From: an uncultured Lachnospiraceae bacterium
GTDB lineage: Bacteria; Bacillota; Clostridia; Lachnospirales; Lachnospiraceae
DNA length: 5,041 nt
Direction: 5' to 3'
NCBI GenBank assembly: GCA_902803635.1
Contig: CADCQU010000333.1
Location: 1 to 5,041, forward strand
Every line of letters begins with the position of its first letter. The stretch's first letter is position 1. Of the stretch, positions 1 to 4,730 are shown piece after piece. The position numbers were made by a program, and so were the translations under genes. A model generated the notes under the pieces. That model saw nothing but the letters and a program-made list of their open reading frames with translations, did no database searches and was not told where the DNA came from.

Positions 1-588
1 AAGGATGGGAGGCACGCGCTTCCCGTTCCAGATTTCCGGGCGGGAATACTGCGGGAATTCGAGAAGGCCGTCCCCGAAGGAATCCTCATCCGCCGAGCTC
101 TCGTTGTGGAGCACGCCCGGGATCATCCGCGAGATCGCGTCGATCATGAGCATCGCCGGCAGCTCCCCGCCGGTCACCACGAAATCCCCGATGGAGTACT
201 CGTCGGTAACGATCTCCTCGATGACGCGCTCGTCAATCCCCTCGTAATGCCCGCAGAGGAAAACAATGCCTTCCTCGATGGCAAGCTCCCGCGCGGCCTG
301 CTGGTTGAAGACCTTGCCCTGCGGGGTCAGATAAATGACCCGCGGCTTGTAGGGCAAATCCTCGGTCACGGCACGGAAGGCGTCGTAAACCGGCTGCGCC
401 TGCATCACCATGCCGGCACCGCCGCCGTAGGGATAGTCGTCCGTCTTGCCGTGCTTTTCCTTCGTGTAATCCCGGATATTCACCGTGCGGAGGCTCAAAA
501 TCCCCTCCTCGATTGCCCGGCCGATGATACTCGTCATCAGACCCTGCTCCACCATATCCGGAAACAGCGTGAGAACTGTGTATTCCAT
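1..588 (-). CDS. trmD: tRNA (guanine37-N1)-methyltransferase TrmD, 3' end missing
   Basis: TrmD transfers a methyl group from S-adenosylmethionine to N1 of G37, next to the anticodon, which prevents +1 frameshifting; it is a cytoplasmic SPOUT-family dimer. Reading back from the ATG at 586-588 gives 196 uninterrupted codons to the window edge. Family motifs are visible: YGGGAGMVM (residues 54-62), LTPQG (87-91), CGHYEGIDERV (112-122) and SIGDFVVTGGELPAM (132-146), which form the trefoil-knot cofactor site, and EDSF, whose Asp falls at residue 169, matching the catalytic Asp169 known in E. coli TrmD. The C-terminal ~45-50 residues of a usual ~240 lie outside the window. The gene begins 20 bp after the rimM stop and has an AGGAG box in that gap, so it is the last visible gene of the ffh operon; rplS often follows in Bacillota. 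Nothing looks damaged. Confidence 0.96.
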   Translation of the reverse strand, partial: MEYTVLTLFPDMVEQGLMTSIIGRAIEEGILSLRTVNIRDYTKEKHGKTDDYPYGGGAGMVMQAQPVYDAFRAVTEDLPYKPRVIYLTPQGKVFNQQAARELAIEEGIVFLCGHYEGIDERVIEEIVTDEYSIGDFVVTGGELPAMLMIDAISRMIPGVLHNESSADEDSFGDGLLEFPQYSRPEIWNGKRVPPIL

Positions 589-608
589 TTGTTTTTACAC
601 TCCTACGT

Positions 609-1109
609 TCAAATCTCCGGCAAAAAATGCACCGTGATATACCCTTCCTCCGGGCATTTTTCGAGAACACAATCCGGGATCGAGGGGAGCAGCCGCTCCT
701 TCCCATCAAGCATCTCTATGACGTAGACGTCGTTCGCCCCGGTTTTCAGGATGTCCTTCAGGACTCCCACCTTCTGTCCGTCCTCGCGGATCTCGCAGCC
801 GACAAGGTCGCCAACGAAATACTCCCCCTCTTCGAGGGCGATTGCGTCCTTGCGGTCCACGTAAAGCTCCACGCCGCGCAGCGGCTCCGCGTCCTCGATG
901 CGGTCGATGCCCGAGAGCTTCAGAATCGGCCGCGCCGTGAAGAACTTGACACCCTCCACCTTGCAGGCCTGGTACGAGCCATTTTTCAGAAGCAGTACCT
1001 CGCGAAGGCTGCGGTAACGCTCCAGGTCGTCCGTCGTCGGATAAACATTCATCTCGCCCCGAAGTCCGTGGGGCGAGATGATAGCGCCAATCATAATTTT
1101 ATCAAGCAT
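609..1109 (-). CDS. rimM: 16S rRNA processing / 30S maturation factor RimM
   Basis: RimM binds ribosomal protein S19 and helps mature the 3' head domain of the 30S subunit. The product has 166 residues, near the usual 165-185. It shows the N-terminal barrel with the ISPHGLRGEM motif (residues 11-20), LSGIDRIEDAEPLRGVELYV (65-84), and a C-terminal PRC-barrel starting at EYFVGDLVGCEI (96-107) and closing with LLPSIPDCV (140-148). In the PRC entry motif, FVGD stands where many homologues have YWHD or a similar sequence; this looks like ordinary variation. The ATG at 1107-1109 is one base beyond the khpA stop, and its GGAG box lies inside the end of khpA, which suggests translational coupling. 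It ends with TGA 20 bp before trmD, its usual partner. Codons 10-21 form a perfect 12-bp inverted repeat, listed separately. Confidence 0.95.
   Translation of the reverse strand: MLDKIMIGAIISPHGLRGEMNVYPTTDDLERYRSLREVLLLKNGSYQACKVEGVKFFTARPILKLSGIDRIEDAEPLRGVELYVDRKDAIALEEGEYFVGDLVGCEIREDGQKVGVLKDILKTGANDVYVIEMLDGKERLLPSIPDCVLEKCPEEGYITVHFLPEI
1049..1081 (-). repeat. 12-bp perfect inverted repeat inside the start of rimM
   Basis: The arms TCATCTCGCCCC (1049-1060) and GGGGCGAGATGA (1070-1081) are exact reverse complements with a 9-base loop. In the mRNA this is a GC-rich hairpin beginning about 28 bases after the first base of the rimM start codon. It covers the codons of the conserved IISPHGLRGEMN stretch. 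No U-run follows it in the reading direction, so it does not look like an intrinsic terminator. The structure is certain at the sequence level; a regulatory role is inference. Confidence 0.8.
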
Positions 1110-1110
1110 G

Positions 1111-1341
1111 TTATTCCATGATCTCCAGAGTGACGCGGCAGTCCGCCTTTGTGGAGGCCGCTTTCACGACCGAGCGGATTGCCTTTGCGATACGGCCCTG
1201 ACGTCCGATCACCTTGACCATGTCCTCCTGCGCCACACGGAGCTCCAGGACGATGCCGTCCTCTCCCTCCGTCTCGGTGACGCTGACCTGGTCCGGGTGC
1301 TCGACGAGAGCCTTCGCGATCACTTCAACCAATTCTTTCAT
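1111..1341 (-). CDS. khpA: KH-domain RNA-binding protein KhpA (YlqC family)
   Basis: This 76-residue protein is essentially one type II KH domain. The RNA-binding GxxG loop is visible as IGRQG (residues 45-49), followed by the helix [13 protein letters not shown] (50-62). Family members bind many small RNAs and mRNAs and pair with KhpB/Jag in Gram-positive bacteria, where they affect cell elongation and division; that role is known for the family and not shown here. The start at 1339-1341 is supported by a very strong GGGAGGTGA box (1345-1353), and the length matches homologues. It lies 33 bp after rpsP and one base before rimM, its usual position in Bacillota operons. In B. subtilis a further gene, ylqD, separates it from rimM; it is missing here. 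Confidence 0.93.
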   Translation of the reverse strand: MKELVEVIAKALVEHPDQVSVTETEGEDGIVLELRVAQEDMVKVIGRQGRIAKAIRSVVKAASTKADCRVTLEIME

Positions 1342-1374
1342 TCTTCACCTCCCTGTTTGCAAAAGAAGGCGATC

Positions 1375-1617
1375 TTACTCCGTGATGCCCGCAATCTTTA
1401 AAAGCTTCGCGACCTCCGCCGTCGGCTGCGCGCCATTTGCCAGCCACTTCTTTGCGCTCTCCGCATCGATCTTGTAAACGCTCGGGTCCCTGGTGGGATC
1501 ATAGTAGCCGAGCTCCTCGATGAAACGGCCATCGCGCGGGGACCTGGAGTCCGCAACAACAATCCTGTAGAAAGGAGCCTTCTTCTGTCCCATCCTTCTA
1601 AGTCTGATCTTGACCAT
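1375..1617 (-). CDS. rpsP: 30S ribosomal protein S16
   Basis: S16 is an early-binding 30S protein that stabilises the 5' domain of 16S rRNA. The 80-residue product opens with the diagnostic [20 protein letters not shown] (1-20), then [20 protein letters not shown] (21-40) and ends with a short [17 protein letters not shown] segment (57-73). The length is within the family's ~75-90. The start at 1615-1617 is preceded by a GGAGG box (1628-1632) with a 10-base spacing; many homologues start MAVKI rather than MVKI. It follows ffh after 128 bp, a long gap for this operon, and is followed by khpA after 33 bp. The neighbouring rimM also acts in 30S assembly, which fits co-expression. Confidence 0.97.
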   Translation of the reverse strand: MVKIRLRRMGQKKAPFYRIVVADSRSPRDGRFIEELGYYDPTRDPSVYKIDAESAKKWLANGAQPTAEVAKLLKIAGITE

Positions 1618-1647
1618 GATACATTTTCCTCCATTTTATAATGTTTA

Positions 1648-1692
1648 CAGGTGGCAAATGCGCCGCCTGCGGTTCGCAAATTTTGGCGAACC
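1648..1692 (-). other. Two tandem hairpins in the ffh-rpsP gap
   Basis: In the 128-bp gap 1618-1745, read as mRNA, a perfect 7-bp stem GGTTCGC/GCGAACC (1671-1692, 8-base loop) is followed directly by CAGGCGGC/GCCACCTG (1648-1669, 6-base loop, one A-C mismatch), and 15 bases later by the rpsP GGAGG box. Neither stem is followed by a proper U-run, so they look more like an mRNA processing, stabilising or leader structure than a terminator. The octamer CATTTGCC occurs twice in the gap on this strand. The function is unknown. Confidence 0.5.
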
Positions 1693-1745
1693 ATCTATGT
1701 CCAAGCCACGGCAAATGTTGTCCGCAGCAGGAGCAGCAATAAAAC

Positions 1746-3086
1746 TCAGAACGGCAGCTTGAATCCTCCAAAGAGGCCGCCGCGCTTCCCAACCTTGCTG
1801 GGCATTTGCTTCATCATCTTGCGGGCCTGCTCAAATTGCTTGACCAGGCGGTTGACCTCGCCCATGGAGACGCCCGCGCCCTTCGCGATCCGCTGCTTGC
1901 GGGAGACGTTCAGGATGTCGGGGTTCGCCCGCTCCTTCGGGGTCATCGAGAGGATGATCGACTCGGTCTTCTTCATCGCGCCCTCGTCCACCATGCCCTG
2001 GATGTCCTTCATGCGGCCGCCCACTCCCGGCAGCATCGAGAGGACGCTCTCCAGACCGCCCATCTTCTTCATCTGCTGCATGGATTCGAGGTAGTCGTCG
2101 AAGCCGAAGCTCGCCTTGCGCATCTTCTCCTGCATCTCGGCGGCCTTCTTCTCGTCGAAGCTCTGCTCCGCCTTCTCGATGAGGCTGAGGACGTCGCCCA
2201 TGCCGAGGATTCGGCTCGCCATGCGGTCCGGATAGAACTGCTCCAGGTCGGAGAGCTTCTCGCCCATACCGACGTAAATGATCGGTTTGCCGGTCACGGC
2301 CTTCACGGAGAGGGCCGCGCCGCCGCGGGTATCGCCGTCGCACTTCGTGAGGATAATCCCGTCGACACCCACCTTATCGACAAATGTCTTGGCGACGTTG
2401 ACGGCTTCCTGTCCGGTCATGGCGTCGACCACGAGGACCGTGAAGTCCACCTTGACCGCCGCCTTGATGTCGCGGAGCTCCTGCATCATGCTCTCGTCAA
2501 TCTGCAGGCGGCCGGCCGTATCGATGAGAACGATGTTGTGGCCGTTTTCCTTCGCATAATCAAGGCCCGCCCGGACGATGGTCACGGCATCCTTGCAGTC
2601 TTCCATGGCGAAAACGGGCACGCCCTGCTTCTCGCCGTTTACCTGCAGCTGCTTGATGGCCGCGGGGCGGTAAACGTCCGCCGCAATGAGAAGCGGCCGT
2701 TTGCCATTTGACTTATATTTTCCGGCGAGCTTAGCCGCGGTCGTCGTCTTGCCCGCGCCCTGCAAGCCCGCCATCAGAATGACGGTGCGCCCGCCCTGCA
2801 GCGGAATTTCCGTCATTTCCGAACCCATGAGCTCCACCATCTCGTCGTGGACGATCTTGATGACCATTTGCCCCGGATTAAGGCCGTTCATCACATCCTC
2901 GCCGATGGCCTTCTCCTCCACCCTGCGGGTGAACTGCCGCACCACCTTAAAGTTGACGTCCGCCTCCAGGAGTGCCATCTTGACCTCCTTCATGGCCTCG
3001 TGGACATCCTTCTCGGTCAGCATCCCCTTCGAGCGTAGCTTCTTAAACACATTCTGCAGTTTATCTGTCAGATTGTCAAATGCCAT
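1746..3086 (-). CDS. ffh: Signal recognition particle GTPase Ffh (SRP54)
   Basis: Ffh binds the 4.5S/scRNA and signal sequences on ribosomes, and with FtsY delivers nascent membrane and secreted proteins to SecYEG. The 446 residues match the usual ~440-455. Order: N domain (1-90) with ALLEADVN (38-45); G domain with P-loop GLQGAGKTT (107-115), DVYRPAA (137-143), DTAGR (189-193), G4 motif TKCD (247-250) followed by GDTRGGAALS, and GMGEK (273-277); then a methionine-rich M domain (about 296-432) with GFDDYLESMQQMKKMGG (328-344) and the RNA-binding SRKQRIAKGAG (395-405), ending in a short GGLFGGFKLPF tail. TKCD in place of the commoner TKLD, and GAG in place of GSG in the RNA-binding motif, are mild variants. 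The start has an AAGGAA box about 8 bases upstream. It follows ylxM, after an unusually long 221-bp gap. Confidence 0.98.
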   Translation of the reverse strand: MAFDNLTDKLQNVFKKLRSKGMLTEKDVHEAMKEVKMALLEADVNFKVVRQFTRRVEEKAIGEDVMNGLNPGQMVIKIVHDEMVELMGSEMTEIPLQGGRTVILMAGLQGAGKTTTAAKLAGKYKSNGKRPLLIAADVYRPAAIKQLQVNGEKQGVPVFAMEDCKDAVTIVRAGLDYAKENGHNIVLIDTAGRLQIDESMMQELRDIKAAVKVDFTVLVVDAMTGQEAVNVAKTFVDKVGVDGIILTKCDGDTRGGAALSVKAVTGKPIIYVGMGEKLSDLEQFYPDRMASRILGMGDVLSLIEKAEQSFDEKKAAEMQEKMRKASFGFDDYLESMQQMKKMGGLESVLSMLPGVGGRMKDIQGMVDEGAMKKTESIILSMTPKERANPDILNVSRKQRIAKGAGVSMGEVNRLVKQFEQARKMMKQMPSKVGKRGGLFGGFKLPF

Positions 3087-3104
3087 AGATCACATTCCTT
3101 CATA

Positions 3105-3134
3105 TTAAAATACAAAATCTTAAAATACAAAATC
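3105..3134. repeat. Tandem duplication of a 15-bp AT-rich unit
   Basis: TTAAAATACAAAATC occurs twice back to back (3105-3119 and 3120-3134), just upstream of the ffh ribosome binding site. An 11-bp core, AATACAAAATC, occurs a third time at 3296-3306, next to the ylxM stop codon. The third copy on the far side of the palindromic repeat is what suggests an insertion with a duplicated target. Confidence 0.8.
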
Positions 3135-3306
3135 GTTACTATTCAGGTGCTTCCAGCGAAAAAAGGCTGTTTTGCTTCTTGAAGATCCTGTCATCCTGAG
3201 CAAAGCGAAGGATCCCGTAAGTTTTTCCCTAAGTTGACGGGATTCTTCGTCGCTACGCTCCTCAGAATGACAGGGACGAAGGGTCACTGAACTGTAATAC
3301 AAAATC
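3135..3306. mobile_element. Possible small non-autonomous insertion between ylxM and ffh
   Basis: The 161 bp from 3135 to 3295 are bracketed by AATACAAAATC on both sides (3124-3134 and 3296-3306), as expected of an 11-bp target-site duplication. The two ends read inward are loosely similar: ACTATTCAGGTGCTTC at the left and ACAGTTCAGTGACCCTTC at the right, sharing TTCAG and CTTC. The centre is an 88-bp palindromic repeat. There is no plausible transposase, so at most this would be a MITE-like element moved in trans. The target also carries its own tandem duplication, so slippage is an alternative explanation for the flanking copies. Confidence 0.35.
3187..3274. repeat. Interspersed palindromic repeat in the ylxM-ffh gap
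   Basis: The ends CCTGTCATCCTGAG (3187-3200) and CTCAGAATGACAGG (3261-3274) are inverted with one mismatch. Pairing continues inward with interruptions (AAAGCGAAGGATCCCGT against ACGGGATTCTTCGTCGCT) to a loop around TTTTTCC, giving a long imperfect hairpin. Its conceptual translation contains CHSEERSDEES and FALLRMTG. I recall these peptides as signatures of spurious ORFs made by intergenic repeats scattered through many bacterial genomes. It lies within a transcribed part of the operon, so the hairpin should exist in the mRNA. Confidence 0.75.
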
Positions 3307-3307
3307 C

Positions 3308-3622
3308 TTACAGGACACGTAGAATCTCCTCCACATATCCCAGCACCTTCGGGTCCTTCGACGCCTCGCGGATTTTCTCCGCACTCTCGCGAATCGAAAG
3401 GAACTTCTGCACCAGCCCCAGCTTTTCCTCGTAGCCCTCCAGGGCCTTCTGCGACCTCCGGAGCATGTCGTGCACACCCTGCCGGCTGATGCCGTGCATC
3501 TCGGCCACCTCCGTCAGCGAGCAGTCCTCGAAGACCGCCTCCCGGAAAATGTCCCTCTGCCGCTCGGTCAGCAGCTCGCCATAGAAATCAAAGAGAAGCG
3601 TTCTCTCATAAATGCTTTCCAT
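3308..3622 (-). CDS. ylxM: SRP-associated helix-turn-helix protein, YlxM/p13 family
   Basis: YlxM proteins are small DNA-binding-like proteins encoded directly upstream of ffh in Gram-positive bacteria; the streptococcal homologue affects SRP activity. The 104-residue product carries LLFDFYGELLTERQRDIF (9-26) and a sigma-factor region-4-like helix-turn-helix, SLTEVAEMHGISRQGVHDML (35-54), then a KALEGYEEKLGLVQKFL helix (59-75). I chose the ATG at 3620-3622: homologues begin at this point, the reading frame upstream has no ATG, GTG or TTG codon between the predicted transcription start and here, and the more distant in-frame ATG at 3713-3715 lies within the promoter -35 region. The ribosome binding site is poor (only AGAAG near the start), unlike the neighbours. 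First gene of the operon. Confidence 0.9.
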   Translation of the reverse strand: MESIYERTLLFDFYGELLTERQRDIFREAVFEDCSLTEVAEMHGISRQGVHDMLRRSQKALEGYEEKLGLVQKFLSIRESAEKIREASKDPKVLGYVEEILRVL

Positions 3623-3686
3623 ACTCTTCTGCCGCCGCCCTTCTGTCTGGGTTGTGCAAATGTCCGCCGCCGCCCAAACAGGTAGG

Positions 3687-3715
3687 AGTATACGACAAAA
3701 CAAATGTGCTGTCAA
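3687..3715 (-). promoter_or_regulatory. Sigma-A-type promoter of the ylxM-ffh-trmD operon
   Basis: On the minus strand a perfect TTGACA (3710-3715) is followed by a 17-bp spacer and TATACT (3687-3692), one mismatch from consensus. The predicted start is near 3680, giving a leader of about 58 bases before ylxM. The leader contains the 10-mer GGGCGGCGGC twice (3666-3675 and 3631-3640), the second copy just before the start region. The -35 hexamer is wholly inside the left arm of a perfect inverted repeat. Confidence 0.85.
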
Positions 3716-3737
3716 GCATTATTTCTTGACAGCACAT
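3704..3737. repeat. 13-8-13 bp perfect inverted repeat over the operon -35 box
   Basis: ATGTGCTGTCAAG (3704-3716) and CTTGACAGCACAT (3725-3737) are exact reverse complements around the 8-bp spacer CATTATTT. The left arm contains the -35 box of the operon promoter on the minus strand; the right arm contains an identical TTGACA in the plus direction (3726-3731), but only weak -10 matches follow it near 3747-3754. No T-run follows on either strand, so it does not resemble a terminator. An operator for a dimeric regulator is the most economical reading. The 34-bp 13-8-13 geometry is also that of loxP-type recombinase sites. Confidence 0.8.
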
Positions 3738-3760
3738 AAATAATTTCATAAATCGTCGCT

Positions 3761-3815
3761 CCTCTTGCCTCCCCCTCAGGGGGAGGTGGCACGGCGTAGC
3801 CGTGACGGAGAGGGG
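3761..3815. repeat. GC-rich double-hairpin repeat in the divergent region
   Basis: Two perfect hairpins sit side by side: CCTCCCCC/GGGGGAGG (3768-3775 and 3779-3786, loop TCA) and CACGGC/GCCGTG (3790-3795 and 3799-3804, loop GTA). CCTCT (3761-3765) and AGAGG (3809-3813) can close an outer stem around both, giving a three-way shape. Read on the minus strand it encodes PLSVTATPCHLPLRGR, a phrase I associate with spurious ORFs from dispersed intergenic repeats in Firmicutes. It is upstream of the promoter of the membrane-protein gene and probably not transcribed with it. Confidence 0.75.
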
Positions 3816-3868
3816 TCCGCATGATAGGAGCTCAGAAGTAAAACCGTATGCCACTTTACAACAGACTA

Positions 3869-3877
3869 TGCTATAAT
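3869..3877 (+). promoter_or_regulatory. Extended -10 promoter for the membrane-protein gene
   Basis: TGCTATAAT (3869-3877) is a perfect extended -10 element; no good -35 hexamer lies 16-18 bp upstream (ATGCCA is the nearest). Transcription would start near 3884, about 30 bases before the gene at 3915. A second TATAAT at 3889-3894 is too close to the ribosome binding site to be useful. Confidence 0.6.
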
Positions 3878-3914
3878 GAAAATTAGCATATAATAAGAAC
3901 AGAAGGAGGCACGT

Positions 3915-4451
3915 ATGCGTAAAAAAATTGAGAATCTCTGGAAGCGGACCGGCGGACATTACCTGACGGCCTGCCTCCTGCAGCTGGTCGCCGGAGCCCT
4001 CTTTCTTCTCGTCCCCTATGATTGGATGGACGAGGTTTTCCTCCTTATCAGCTTCTTTCTCATCGGCGGAGGCATTTTCGTGGTCATCGAGGGGATTGTT
4101 GCGAAAAAGAAGGTCTCCGACCTGACGTTCGGGATTTTCCTCGCCGTAATCGGACTTTGTATATCTGTAAGCTCCGGACTCCTCGTCGCCCACGCCTACC
4201 TCCTCGTCGGCTGCATCGTCCTTCTGGGCGGCTTTTTAGACCTCTACCACTATGTCAAAATCCGTTACACCTACGGCGAACCAGAGCTTCTCACCATCGG
4301 CCTCTCCTCCCTCTCCGCCATCCTTGGCCTCTGCATCCTGCTGCACCCCTTTCCGAACGAGGCACACATGTTCCGCCTGGGCGGAGTGGCCTTCCTCTTC
4401 CGCTCCTTCCTCTGCTTTCTATATTATAAACGACTGCTGGAGCTTAACTGA
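3915..4451 (+). CDS. Six-helix membrane protein resembling HdeD/DUF308
   Basis: The 178-residue product has a short basic start (MRKKIENLWKR) and about six hydrophobic segments, near residues 15-33, 40-60, 70-88, 92-112, 125-144 and 154-171, with small-residue turns such as GGGIF (51-55). Basic residues (AKKK 63-66, KIR 115-117, YKR 171-173) and acidic ones lie in the loops. Size, helix count and the paired-helix pattern fit the HdeD/DUF308 group, which in E. coli includes an acid-resistance protein; no specific motif or catalytic residue is visible, so no function is assigned. The start is fixed by a strong AGAAGGAGG box (3901-3909) five bases upstream. It stands alone, transcribed away from the ffh operon with its own extended -10 promoter, and is followed by a tRNA gene. 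Codon composition looks like its neighbours. Confidence 0.85.
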   Translation: MRKKIENLWKRTGGHYLTACLLQLVAGALFLLVPYDWMDEVFLLISFFLIGGGIFVVIEGIVAKKKVSDLTFGIFLAVIGLCISVSSGLLVAHAYLLVGCIVLLGGFLDLYHYVKIRYTYGEPELLTIGLSSLSAILGLCILLHPFPNEAHMFRLGGVAFLFRSFLCFLYYKRLLELN

Positions 4452-4471
4452 CAAGGAAATTCGAGGATATT

Positions 4472-4512
4472 TGGCTGACCGAAAGCTCCCCTGCCTCGCC
4501 GGAAGTCAGCCA
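4472..4512. repeat. 8-bp dyad after the membrane-protein gene
   Basis: TGGCTGAC (4472-4479) and GTCAGCCA (4505-4512) are exact reverse complements around a GC-rich 25-base loop, 21 bases beyond the stop codon. There is no T-run directly after it, so an intrinsic terminator is doubtful; it could be a weak 3'-end structure or part of another dispersed repeat. No better terminator for the gene is visible before the tRNA promoter. Confidence 0.5.
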
Positions 4513-4609
4513 CAGTGTATGATTTTCTGGGCATTGGGTCTATGGTATATATTTAATGTATCATATTTTGTTATAATGCAAACATTTTATCAAAAATTAA
4601 AAAAAGTGC

Positions 4610-4637
4610 TTGCATTTTTCTTCAGGATGATTATAAT
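4610..4637 (+). promoter_or_regulatory. Promoter of the tRNA-Thr gene
   Basis: TTGCAT (4610-4615), a 16-bp spacer and a perfect TATAAT (4632-4637) predict a start near 4644, eight bases before the mature tRNA. The upstream DNA (about 4543-4606) is very AT-rich with A and T runs, resembling an UP element. A further extended -10, TGTTATAAT, lies at 4569-4577 without a -35 partner. Confidence 0.8.
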
Positions 4638-4651
4638 AGATAAAGTCAGCC

Positions 4652-4724
4652 GCCGATGTGGCTCAGTTGGTAGAGCAGCGCATTCGTAATGCGCAGGTCA
4701 TCGGTTCGAGTCCGATCATCGGCT
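4652..4724 (+). tRNA. tRNA-Thr, anticodon CGT
   Basis: All cloverleaf parts are present: acceptor GCCGATG/CATCGGC (4652-4658, 4717-4723), D stem GCTC/GAGC with loop AGTTGGTA, anticodon stem GCGCA/TGCGC (4678-4682, 4690-4694) with loop TTCGTAA, giving anticodon CGT at 4685-4687 for codon ACG; variable region AGGTC; T stem ATCGG/CCGAT with loop TTCGAGT. The discriminator is T (4724), followed by GGA, so CCA is not encoded and must be added by the CCA-adding enzyme. It resembles E. coli tRNA-Thr(CGT), whose discriminator is A. It appears to be a single-gene transcript with its own promoter and terminator. Confidence 0.97.
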
Positions 4725-4730
4725 GGAACA

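Noticed and set aside
627..1121. 164-codon plus-strand ORF opposite rimM
   Set aside because: Shadow of rimM; no recognisable domain or start signal, while rimM has clear family motifs.
1635..1640. TATAAA as a -10 for an internal rpsP promoter on the minus strand
   Set aside because: No -35 at suitable spacing, and transcription would begin at the ribosome binding site, destroying it.
1806..2711. 301-codon plus-strand ORF opposite ffh
   Set aside because: An antisense frame kept open by the GC-rich codon pattern of ffh; rich in His/Leu/Asp repeats typical of shadow frames.
3120..3302. 60-codon minus-strand ORF with CHSEERSDEES
   Set aside because: It is the translation of the palindromic repeat; no ribosome binding site or protein-like composition.
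3623..3715. Longer ylxM beginning at the in-frame ATG at 3713-3715
   Set aside because: That ATG lies in the promoter -35 region and upstream of the predicted transcription start; the extra residues do not resemble the family.
3704..3737. The 13-8-13 repeat as a bidirectional terminator
   Set aside because: Neither side is followed by a T-run, and it sits over a strong promoter rather than at a gene end.
3726..3754. Plus-strand promoter from the right-arm TTGACA of the palindrome
   Set aside because: The spacing-compatible -10 candidates (TAAATC, CATAAA) are poor; the extended -10 at 3869-3877 explains the downstream gene better.
3606..4193. 195-codon minus-strand ORF spanning the divergent region
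   Set aside because: It runs antisense through the membrane-protein gene, across its promoter, the double-hairpin repeat and the ylxM promoter; its peptide has no coherent domain.
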